Below, in pieces: positions 10,744 through 17,696 of a stretch of 64,000 nt of DNA (positions are counted from its first letter, which is position 1; each line of letters starts with the position of its first letter). Location: NCBI RefSeq assembly GCF_021271205.1, contig NZ_JAIWKS010000001.1:310001-374000 (forward strand). Direction: 5' to 3'. The notes under the pieces are model-generated. The model searched no databases, was not told where the DNA came from, and saw nothing but the letters and a program-made list of their open reading frames with translations. A program made the translations under genes and the position numbers. The stretch is from Pseudomonas uvaldensis (lineage in GTDB: Bacteria; Pseudomonadota; Gammaproteobacteria; Pseudomonadales; Pseudomonadaceae).

Positions 10744-12084
10744 GCATTTGGGAACAGAGCCGGGCAGCGATTGCACCGGCACCGTCAACTCCACCCGCAA
10801 GCCATCTCCGCGACTGTCGAAATGCAGCCCACAGCCGCAGCGTTGAACGATGGCCTGGACAATCGCCAACCCCAGGCCACAACCGGTGCTCTGGCCATTG
10901 CGCCAGAAACGCTGGGTAAGGTGCTGCAGATCGTCGGCGGCAATGCCGGGCCCATGGTCGCGGACCTGGAAGCGCACCCGCTGGCCGATCATCTCCAGGT
11001 TCAGTTCCACATCGGTATCGTCCGGGGTGTGGCGCAGAGCGTTGTCCAGCAAGTTACGCAGTGCCGCGATGGAGAGCACCGACGGCATTTGCACCGGCGC
11101 CTCGGACACTTCGGGAGAAACCTGCAATTTGATCCGCTGGCGAGCCCCGCCGGCCGCGTCCTGGATCGCCAGCCGCGCCACCTGTTCGGCACTGCATTGC
11201 ACGCCGTCGTCGAACGACAGGCTGCCTTCGACCCGGGCCAGCAGCAATAACTGCTCAAGGGTACGGTGCAACCGGTCGGCACCCTCCTCGGCCCGGGCCA
11301 GGGATTGATCCCGGGCGACGCCATCGGTCATGCGCGCCACTTGCAGATGCGTCTTGATGGCCGTGAGCGGGCTGCGCAGTTCATGGGCAGCGTCCCCCGT
11401 CAGCCGGCGCTCGCGCTCGATGGTCTTGCCGATGCGTTGGAACAGCTGGTTCTGGGTTTCCAGCAGCGGTCGCAGCTCACTGGGCAGCGGATGAATCTGC
11501 AGAGGTTCGAGGGAGTCGGCATTGCGCCGCATCAGCGCGTCGCGCATGCGATTGAGTGGCGCCAGGCCCTGGCCGATGCCCAGCCACAACAGGCACAGAC
11601 AACCCAGTAGCGCCACGCCCACCGGCACCGAGGCCGCCAGGAGCACTGACATGTTCAAGGCTTCGCGTTCGATCTGGCGGTCGGCGGTGGTGATACGCAC
11701 GTCACCTCGGGCCAGGGTAAAGCTGCGCCACGGCGCGCCGTCGATGATCTGGTCATGGAACCCCATCTTCTCGGCTTCCAGGGTCTGTTCCGGAGTGCTG
11801 TGGCTGCGAGCCAGAATCTCACCGCGCAGGGAGCTGACCTGACAGGCCATGCCACCCGGTATGTTCAGTTGCTCGGCGCTGAAGTGCGTGCCCTCGCCCT
11901 TGCTGGATATGGGGGGCAACTGTTCCAGCAGCCCGGCCACCATCCGCGCCGAGGCCACCAGGCGTTGGTCGAGGGAAAACATCATCTGGTTGCGCAGATC
12001 GCTGAGCATCCAGGCCGCGGCCAGGGTCCAGATCAGGATGAAGGCAGCTCCCAATGTTAGGCTCAGGCGCAGTCGCAGGCTCAT
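10741..12084 (-). CDS. dsbS: Sensor histidine kinase DsbS-like
   Basis: A 447-residue inner-membrane kinase. TM1 is at about residues 8-28, a periplasmic domain runs from about 30 to 148, TM2 covers about 148-170, then come a HAMP linker, a HisKA box (GDAAHELRSPLTAIKTHLQVARM, H234) and a HATPase_c domain with N box (NLLDNALRHTPDD), G1 (DHGPGIA) and G2 (GCGLGLAIVQAIVQRCG). The H box resembles the QseC/PmrB branch. The ATG at 12084 shares a base with the regulator stop, so the pair is translationally coupled; a GTG at 12087 is an alternative. The pair is divergent from dsbDEG, as in P. aeruginosa PA2479/PA2480 (DsbRS), a copper-responsive system controlling these genes. Equivalence is inferred from synteny. 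Confidence 0.87.
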   Translation of the reverse strand: MSLRLRLSLTLGAAFILIWTLAAAWMLSDLRNQMMFSLDQRLVASARMVAGLLEQLPPISSKGEGTHFSAEQLNIPGGMACQVSSLRGEILARSHSTPEQTLEAEKMGFHDQIIDGAPWRSFTLARGDVRITTADRQIEREALNMSVLLAASVPVGVALLGCLCLLWLGIGQGLAPLNRMRDALMRRNADSLEPLQIHPLPSELRPLLETQNQLFQRIGKTIERERRLTGDAAHELRSPLTAIKTHLQVARMTDGVARDQSLARAEEGADRLHRTLEQLLLLARVEGSLSFDDGVQCSAEQVARLAIQDAAGGARQRIKLQVSPEVSEAPVQMPSVLSIAALRNLLDNALRHTPDDTDVELNLEMIGQRVRFQVRDHGPGIAADDLQHLTQRFWRNGQSTGCGLGLAIVQAIVQRCGCGLHFDSRGDGLRVELTVPVQSLPGSVPKC

Positions 12085-12764
12085 CACTTGGAAGGCTCCC
12101 CGCCATCGGCCGGCCCCAGTCGATAACCCAGCCCGCGCACCGTCTCGACAATTCCGTTGCCCAGTTTGCGCCGCAGGTGATGGATATGAACGTTGAGCGC
12201 ATTGCTTTCCAGCTCGTCGCTGAAACCGTAGACGCTGTCCTTGAGTTGTTCGGTGGACAACACCCTGCCGCGGTTGTGCAACAGCGCCTGCAACAACGAC
12301 TGCTCGCGACGCGACAGGTCCACCGGCTGGCCATCCAGGGTGGTTTCGCGGCTGCTGGGGTCATAAGTCAGGCGGCCATGCTCGATCAGGTTCACGCTGC
12401 GCCCCGCCACGCGCCGCAGCAGCGTATGCAGGCGCGCCGCCAGCTCACGCAGGTCGAAGGGTTTGAGCAGATAGTCATCGGCGCCGGCCTGCAACCCATC
12501 GACCCGGTCGGTCACGGAGTCCCGTGCGGTTAGGATCAGCACCGGAATTTCCAGGCCTTGCTGGCGCAATTGTCGCAGCAGCCTGAGACCGTCCTCGTCG
12601 GGCAACCCGAGGTCCAGCACCATGACGTCGAATGTGGCCACGGCGAGTATCGCCCGCGCCGCCGACGCCGTCGCCACGTGCTCTACGACCAGGCCCTGGG
12701 CCGTCAGGCCGGCGACGATGCCGCTGGCGATCAACTCATCGTCTTCGCAGACCAGTACGTGCAT
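12084..12764 (-). CDS. dsbR: OmpR-family response regulator DsbR-like
   Basis: A 226-residue regulator: receiver domain with acidic pocket (CEDD), phospho-acceptor D51 (VMVLDLGLPDEDG) and K101 (LLKPFD), then a winged-helix Trans_Reg_C domain ending ESNALNVHIHHLRRKLGNGIVETVRGLGYRLG. It is coupled to dsbS by a one-base overlap and divergent from the dsbD-dsbE-dsbG operon. An 11-bp-period direct repeat in the shared intergenic region (12872-12891) is a candidate binding site. In P. aeruginosa the orthologous pair activates the dsb genes under copper stress; that role is transferred here by gene order. Confidence 0.9.
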   Translation of the reverse strand: MHVLVCEDDELIASGIVAGLTAQGLVVEHVATASAARAILAVATFDVMVLDLGLPDEDGLRLLRQLRQQGLEIPVLILTARDSVTDRVDGLQAGADDYLLKPFDLRELAARLHTLLRRVAGRSVNLIEHGRLTYDPSSRETTLDGQPVDLSRREQSLLQALLHNRGRVLSTEQLKDSVYGFSDELESNALNVHIHHLRRKLGNGIVETVRGLGYRLGPADGGEPSK

Positions 12765-12871
12765 GGTAAGCCTCGTGGAAAAAGGTACATTAGGCCGCCG
12801 GCCGATTAAGCCGACATTATGCGACGAGCACCGCCCTATGGGCGATCATTGCGGCAAACCCGTTGTCGCCG

Positions 12872-12891
12872 GGTTAATCGACGGTTAATCG
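12872..12891 (+). promoter_or_regulatory. Direct repeat, candidate DsbR operator
   Basis: GGTTAATCG occurs twice, at 12872-12880 and 12883-12891, giving an 11-bp period. OmpR/PhoB-family regulators bind tandem half-sites at this period. It lies in the 174-base gap between dsbR and dsbD, 47 bases before the dsbD start. The assignment to DsbR is inference. Confidence 0.5.
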
Positions 12892-12938
12892 CCAGCCGCC
12901 ATTGTGCCCTCACTTGCTTCGTTCTAAGGCTTCCTTAC

Positions 12939-14666
12939 ATGCGTCGATTGTTTTTGCTGTGGCTGCTCCTGCTCTCGGGCCTGGCCCAGGCCGCCAATCC
13001 CTTCGAAACCAAACCCGACTTCCTGCCGGTGGAAAAAGCGTTCGTGTTCACCTCCGAGCGCCTTGATTCCGGTGAAACCCAGCTGTTCTGGCAGATCGCC
13101 GACGGGTATTACCTGTATCAGCAACGGCTCAGGTTCGACGGTCTGGCCGAGGCGCAAAAACCGAAGTTGCCCGAGGGTGAAGCCCACAGCGACGAGTTCT
13201 TCGGCGATCAACAGGTCTACCGCCAGGCGCTGGAACTGAAGATTCCGGCGGGTGCTACCGGCAAGATCAAGGTGGGTTTCCAGGGCTGTGCCGACGCAGG
13301 CTTGTGCTACCCACCCCAGACCCAGATGGTCGATCTGGGTGGCAACGCACCTGCGGTTGCCAGTGGCGAGGCAGCGGACCAGGCCCTGGCCAGCGGCCTG
13401 CAACAGCGGGCGCTGGGCTGGAGCCTGTTGGTGTTCTTCGGCCTTGGGCTGTTGCTGGCATTCACACCCTGCTCCCTGCCCATGCTGCCGATCCTCGCCG
13501 GACTGGTGGTGGGCAGTGGCGCCGGGCCCCGGCGCGGCCTGGCATTGGCCGGCAGCTATGTGATCAGCATGGCCCTGGTGTACGCCGCCATGGGCGTGCT
13601 CGCCGCGCTGCTGGGGGCCAATCTGCAGGCACTGCTGCAACAGCCATGGCTGTTGGGTACCTTCGCGGCGGTGTTCGTGCTGTTGGCCCTGCCGATGTTC
13701 GGTTTCTTCGAACTGCAATTGCCGGCGGCCCTGCGGGATCGACTGGAAAACGCCGGTCGCCAGCGACGCGGCGGCAGCCTGCTGGGCGCCGGCATCCTCG
13801 GGGCGCTGTCCGGCCTGTTGGTGGGACCTTGCATGACCGCTCCGCTGGCCGGGGCGCTGCTGTACATCGCCCAGAGCGGCAATGCGCTGCACGGCGGGCT
13901 GATCCTGTTCGCCATGGGCATCGGCATGGGTCTGCCGCTGTTGCTGCTGGTGACCGTGGGCAATCGTTTCCTGCCCAAGCCCGGCGCCTGGATGGACCTG
14001 GTCAAGGGCGTGTTCGGCTTCCTGTTCCTGGGCACCGCGTTGCTGATGATTCGTCCCGTCATCAACGATTCGCTGTGGATCGGCCTGTGGGGCGTGCTGT
14101 TGCTGATTGCGGCCTACAGCGCCTGGCGGCAGACCGAAGGATTCGGCCGCACCGCCTATGTGTGCGGCAGTGCGTCGCTGTTGTTCGGCCTGTGGGGCAG
14201 CCTGCTGGTGATCGGCGCGGCGGGCGGCAGCGATGATTTCTTCCAACCCTTGAAGGTCTACACCGGCGGCCAGGGCAGCGCGGCCGTCACGGCCCATGAG
14301 GCTTTCGTCACGGTCAGCGAACCCGCCGCCCTGCAACGGGAACTCGATGCCGCCCGGGCCCAGGGCCAATGGGTGTTGCTGGACTACTACGCCGACTGGT
14401 GCGTGTCCTGCAAGATCATGGAAAAACAGGTGTTCGGCCGTGCCGAGGTGCTGGACGCCCTGAAGGGGGTGCGCCTGCTGCGCCTGGACGTAACCGCCGA
14501 CAACCCGGCCAGCCGTGAGCTGCTGAGCCGCTATCAGGTGCCAGGCCCCCCGAGCCTGTTGTGGATAGGCGCCGACGGCGAAGAACGCCGCAGCCAGCGG
14601 ATCACCGGGGAAGTCGATGCCCAGGGCTTCCTGGCGCGCTGGAACGCCACTCGGGACGCACGCTGA
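12939..14666 (+). CDS. dsbD: Thiol:disulfide interchange protein DsbD (DsbD2)
   Basis: A 575-residue protein that carries reducing power from cytoplasmic thioredoxin to periplasmic partners. A signal peptide (MRRLFLLWLLLLSGLAQA) leads into the alpha domain with C117 and C123 (GCADAGLCYPP). The membrane domain has the paired cysteines C178 (FTPCSLPMLP) and C298 (GPCMTAPL), and the gamma thioredoxin domain has C488-V-S-C491 (YADWCVSCKIMEK). All three redox pairs are intact. The ATG at 12939 begins the signal peptide; the upstream in-frame extension is rejected. The stop overlaps the dsbE start by one base, and the three dsb genes form one operon divergent from dsbRS. Confidence 0.95.
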   Translation: MRRLFLLWLLLLSGLAQAANPFETKPDFLPVEKAFVFTSERLDSGETQLFWQIADGYYLYQQRLRFDGLAEAQKPKLPEGEAHSDEFFGDQQVYRQALELKIPAGATGKIKVGFQGCADAGLCYPPQTQMVDLGGNAPAVASGEAADQALASGLQQRALGWSLLVFFGLGLLLAFTPCSLPMLPILAGLVVGSGAGPRRGLALAGSYVISMALVYAAMGVLAALLGANLQALLQQPWLLGTFAAVFVLLALPMFGFFELQLPAALRDRLENAGRQRRGGSLLGAGILGALSGLLVGPCMTAPLAGALLYIAQSGNALHGGLILFAMGIGMGLPLLLLVTVGNRFLPKPGAWMDLVKGVFGFLFLGTALLMIRPVINDSLWIGLWGVLLLIAAYSAWRQTEGFGRTAYVCGSASLLFGLWGSLLVIGAAGGSDDFFQPLKVYTGGQGSAAVTAHEAFVTVSEPAALQRELDAARAQGQWVLLDYYADWCVSCKIMEKQVFGRAEVLDALKGVRLLRLDVTADNPASRELLSRYQVPGPPSLLWIGADGEERRSQRITGEVDAQGFLARWNATRDAR

Positions 14667-15535
14667 TGCTGACGCTCACCCTGGGCACCTTCGCCATTGC
14701 CCTTAATCATCTGTTGTTGATCAGCGCCCTGGCGCTGGCCACCTTCGTCGGCTGGCGGGTGGCCCGGCGCGGCGGCGAGAACCCCGAATCGGTGTTGTTC
14801 GTGCTGTTCCTGCTCGGGCTCCTGGTGGCGCGGATCGGCTTTGTCGCCGCCTACTGGGGCCATTACCAGGACGATCCGTGGCAGATCGTCGACCTGCGCG
14901 ATGGCGGCTTCCTGGCCTGGCCCGGCATCGTCGCGCTGGTGATCGGCACGTTGTTGTGGGCTCGACGTCGCCCTCCCCTGCGCCGGCCGCTGGGTTTTGG
15001 CGTCGGCAGCGGCCTGCTGTTCTGGCTGGCGGCGACAATGTCGCTGGCGATCTATGAACAAGGCACCCGGCTGCCGGACATCAGCCTGCGCAACGCCGAC
15101 GGCGAGACAGTGAAACTCACCGACTACCAGGGCGGCCCTTTGGTCATCAACCTCTGGGCCACCTGGTGCCCGCCCTGCCGGCGTGAAATGCCGGTGTTGG
15201 AAGAGGCGCAACGGCAACGCCCCGACCTGACGTTCCTGTTCGTCAACCAGGCCGAAAGCATGCAAAGCGTCAGTACCTTTCTCGCCACCCAGGGCCTGAG
15301 CCTGGACAACGTGCTGTTCGATGGCAGCGGCCGCCTCGGCCAGGCCGTCGGCTCCATGGCCTTGCCGACGACCTTGTTCTATAGCGCCAACGGCAGCCTG
15401 TTGGCCAGTCACCTGGGTGAACTGTCGGAGGCGAGCCTGGCCCGCGCCCTGGAGAACTTCGAAACGCCGGGCTCGACCACGGCCTCCCATCCCGCCATAA
15501 GGAAATCGCCATGCCCCGCTTCCGCCACCTGTTGA
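14666..15535 (+). CDS. dsbE: Membrane-anchored TlpA/DsbE-like thioredoxin with polytopic N-terminus
   Basis: A 289-residue protein with an unusual N-terminal half of about four membrane segments (residues 8-33, 42-64, 84-100, 110-130). A TlpA-type thioredoxin domain follows, with C168-P-P-C171 (NLWATWCPPCRREMPVLEE) and a cis-Pro region (ALPTTLFY). The membrane part contains RIGFVAAYWGHYQDDPWQIVDLRDGGFLAWPG, reminiscent of Lgt-family membrane segments. Ordinary DsbE/CcmG has only one anchor. It starts on the dsbD stop and overlaps dsbG by 25 bases, so the three are translated together. It presumably receives electrons from DsbD and reduces periplasmic thiols. Its C-terminal 20 residues lie in the overlap and look non-conserved. 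Confidence 0.87.
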   Translation: MLTLTLGTFAIALNHLLLISALALATFVGWRVARRGGENPESVLFVLFLLGLLVARIGFVAAYWGHYQDDPWQIVDLRDGGFLAWPGIVALVIGTLLWARRRPPLRRPLGFGVGSGLLFWLAATMSLAIYEQGTRLPDISLRNADGETVKLTDYQGGPLVINLWATWCPPCRREMPVLEEAQRQRPDLTFLFVNQAESMQSVSTFLATQGLSLDNVLFDGSGRLGQAVGSMALPTTLFYSANGSLLASHLGELSEASLARALENFETPGSTTASHPAIRKSPCPASATC

Positions 15536-16278
15536 CGCTGGTTGTCGCCACAGCGCTCACGCAAGCTCCATTGCTGCAGGCCGAAGAACTGCCCGCCGCC
15601 ATCAAGAAGATCGAAGCCAAGGGTGCGAAAATCGTGGGCACTTTCGAGGCCCCGAACGGGCTTCGCGGCTATGCCGCGCAGTACCAGAACCGTGGCATGA
15701 CGCTGTACCTGACACCGGACGGCCAGCACGTCCTGCTGGGCAATCTGTACGACGCCGATGGCAAGGACCTGAGCGCCGAGCCGTTGCAGAAACTGGTCTA
15801 TGCGCCCATGGCCAAGGAGATCTGGGGGAAAATGGAGGCGAGCAACTGGATCGCCGACGGCAGCAAGGACGCACCGCGCACGGTGTACCTGTTCAGTGAT
15901 CCGAACTGCCCGTACTGCAACATGTTCTGGGAACAGGCACGGCCCTGGGTCAAGGCCGGCAAGGTGCAGCTGCGGCATATCATGGTGGGCATCATCCGCG
16001 AAGACAGCCCCGGTAAATCCGCCGCGTTGCTGGCCGCCAAGGACCCGGAGAAAGCCCTGGAAGACCATGAAAAGGCCGGCAAGGGCAGCGCGCTCAAACC
16101 GCTCAAGGACATACCGCCGGCCATCCAGGCCAAACTCGACGCCAACCAGCAGTTGATGGACGAACTGGAGCTGTCCGCCACCCCGGCGATTTTCTACCTC
16201 GACGGCAAAGGCGACCTGCAACAACAGCAAGGCGCCCCGTCGCCGGACAAGCTGGTGAAGATACTCGGGCCGAAGTAA
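15511..16278 (+). CDS. dsbG: Thiol:disulfide interchange protein DsbG
   Basis: A 255-residue periplasmic isomerase/reductase of the DsbC/DsbG family. It has a signal peptide (MPRFRHLLTLVVATALTQAPLLQA), an N-terminal dimerisation domain (about 25-85) and a thioredoxin domain with C133-P-Y-C136 (FSDPNCPYCNMFW) and the cis-Pro segment ATPAIFYLDGKG. CPYC matches DsbG-type active sites. In E. coli DsbG rescues single cysteines from sulfenylation, with DsbD as reductant, and dsbD is in this operon. The ATG at 15511 lies inside the end of dsbE with an AAGGAAATC upstream signal. Transcription ends near the convergent hydrolase gene 30 bases away. Confidence 0.94.
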   Translation: MPRFRHLLTLVVATALTQAPLLQAEELPAAIKKIEAKGAKIVGTFEAPNGLRGYAAQYQNRGMTLYLTPDGQHVLLGNLYDADGKDLSAEPLQKLVYAPMAKEIWGKMEASNWIADGSKDAPRTVYLFSDPNCPYCNMFWEQARPWVKAGKVQLRHIMVGIIREDSPGKSAALLAAKDPEKALEDHEKAGKGSALKPLKDIPPAIQAKLDANQQLMDELELSATPAIFYLDGKGDLQQQQGAPSPDKLVKILGPK

Positions 16279-16308
16279 CCCGGCCTGACACCAATCCCTG
16301 TGGGAGCG

Positions 16309-17115
16309 TCAGTTCCCCAGGAACTCCAGCAGCGCAGTAGTCACGGCCTTCGGATTCTCCAGGTTGGAGATATGCCCCGCATCGGGAATCAGTATATGGG
16401 GGCAGCGAATCAGCTCGGCCATTTCCTGGGACTCGGACGGCGGGCGGGGTTTGTCCTGGTCGCCGCACATGACCCGCGTACGCCGGGGGTCCAGCTCACG
16501 CAAGCGTGGCAGGATGTCGTCCCGACCGAAGATGATCCGGCCCAGCGGCACGATGCTGTCGCGCAAGCGATCGGTCGGGAGTGCCGCCAGGGTGGCGCGG
16601 AACTGCTGGTACAGCGGTGATTGCGGATCGATGCCCGGCCGGAAGAAGATCGGCACGATAATGTCCAGCAGCGGCTCGGGGATGCTGCCATTGGCTTCGA
16701 TCTTGTCGAACAGCGAAAAATAATACTGGCGGGTCGGCTCCGGCTCGACGCCCACGTAGGTGTCCATCAACACCAGTGCCTGGACCCGTTTCGGCGCCGC
16801 GAGCGCCAGCCGCGCGCCCCACATCCCGCCCACCGAAAGTCCTACCAGGCTGAAGCAATCGATGCTCAGGTAATCCATCAATTCCGTCATCTGGCGGGCC
16901 AGGTCATCGAGGGAGCTCATGCCCTCGGGCAAGCGCCCGGATTGACCATGTCCCCACAGATCCGGGGCGATGACCCGGAAGTGCCGGGACAGCGCCTCGA
17001 TCTGCGGCGCCCACATGGTGTGATCCCACAAATAGCTGCCGCCCAGTACCACCACAGGGCCGCGCCCCTGGTCCAGGTAGTGGAGCGGTTGTCCGTCAAT
17101 ATTGGCAAAGGGCAT
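16309..17115 (-). CDS. Alpha/beta-hydrolase (3-oxoadipate enol-lactonase-like)
   Basis: A 268-residue cytoplasmic hydrolase starting MPFANIDGQPLHYLDQGRGPVVVLGGSYLWDHTMW. The ATG at 17115 has a strong AGGAGGT seven bases upstream. The nucleophile elbow is GLSVGGMWG, the acid is probably in CGDQDKPRPP, and the histidine is in IPDAGHISNLENP. The overall pattern resembles the PcaD-like and haloperoxidase-like branch of the fold, but no beta-ketoadipate genes are near, so the substrate is unknown. It is monocistronic as far as can be seen, convergent with dsbG. Confidence 0.8.
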   Translation of the reverse strand: MPFANIDGQPLHYLDQGRGPVVVLGGSYLWDHTMWAPQIEALSRHFRVIAPDLWGHGQSGRLPEGMSSLDDLARQMTELMDYLSIDCFSLVGLSVGGMWGARLALAAPKRVQALVLMDTYVGVEPEPTRQYYFSLFDKIEANGSIPEPLLDIIVPIFFRPGIDPQSPLYQQFRATLAALPTDRLRDSIVPLGRIIFGRDDILPRLRELDPRRTRVMCGDQDKPRPPSESQEMAELIRCPHILIPDAGHISNLENPKAVTTALLEFLGN

Positions 17116-17279
17116 CGATGACCTCCTTGTTTGAATGTGGAAAACCGCGACAGCCTGACGTGCCAAACCGCACGCCGTCAATCGCCGGTTGCCTGGACGG
17201 ACCTGTAAGACCTGACAGTAGTTTTGCCGGGGCACTGACGATAGGGTGAAGACTCGATATCAATGGGTGGAGAACCGTC

Positions 17280-17543
17280 ATGACCAAAGCCGAGCTTCAA
17301 GCGTTCGCCCAGGCGCAAGTTGATCTCTTGAGACCGAAAGCCGTGGATATCACGAAGGCTTCGGGGCAGAGGGCCAAAGGAAAGCTGCTGTTTTATGAAG
17401 CGTTGCTGGCGGTTTATGGCAACACCCAGACCCCGGAGCAGTTCGGGTTGCTGGATGCCGTCAATGACACCTTTCAGGAAATCGGGGCTTTTGCTTCCGG
17501 CGTGACCTTCTTCAGCAAGCCAGAAGAATGTTGCCAAAGCTGA
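17280..17543 (+). CDS. Conserved small protein of unknown function
   Basis: An 87-residue soluble, helix-rich protein: MTKAELQAFAQAQVDLLRPKAVDITKASGQRAKGKLLFYEALLAVYG and an ending with paired cysteines (SKPEECCQS). GGTGGAG lies about eight bases upstream of the ATG, and codon choice matches neighbouring genes, so it is probably real. It is divergent from the preceding hydrolase and convergent with pvdL. I do not recognise a family. No membrane segment or signal peptide is seen. Confidence 0.6.
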   Translation: MTKAELQAFAQAQVDLLRPKAVDITKASGQRAKGKLLFYEALLAVYGNTQTPEQFGLLDAVNDTFQEIGAFASGVTFFSKPEECCQS

Positions 17544-17546
17544 TGG

Positions 17547-17680
17547 CCTCATCGCGGGCAAGCCTTGCTCCCACAATGGATCTGAACCCACAGATGGGTC
17601 TGTATCCACAAATGGACCTGCGCACACAAACGGATCTGTGCACACAGGCCATGCGGGAGCAAGGCTTGCCCGCGATGAGG
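17547..17680. repeat. REP doublet with long loop
   Basis: Arms 17547-17572 and 17655-17680 are exact 26-base reverse complements, beginning CCTCATCGCGGGCAAGCCTT. The 82-base loop holds an 18-bp tandem repeat (17571-17641). It lies between the convergent small gene and the pvdL stop codon, so the stem may help end or stabilise the 13-kb pvdL message. Confidence 0.85.
17571..17641. repeat. 18-bp tandem repeat, four copies
   Basis: Four imperfect units start at 17571, 17588, 17606 and 17624, with an approximate consensus CCACAAATGGATCTGTGC. The first has a one-base deletion. A partial fifth unit (ACACAG) follows. The array fills the loop of the surrounding REP inverted repeat. Confidence 0.75.
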
Positions 17681-17696
17681 CTCTCAAAGCCGCTGT

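Noticed and set aside
16297..16310. Half REP signature (TGTGGGAGC) between dsbG and the hydrolase
   Set aside because: There is no partner arm nearby, so it is at most a remnant.
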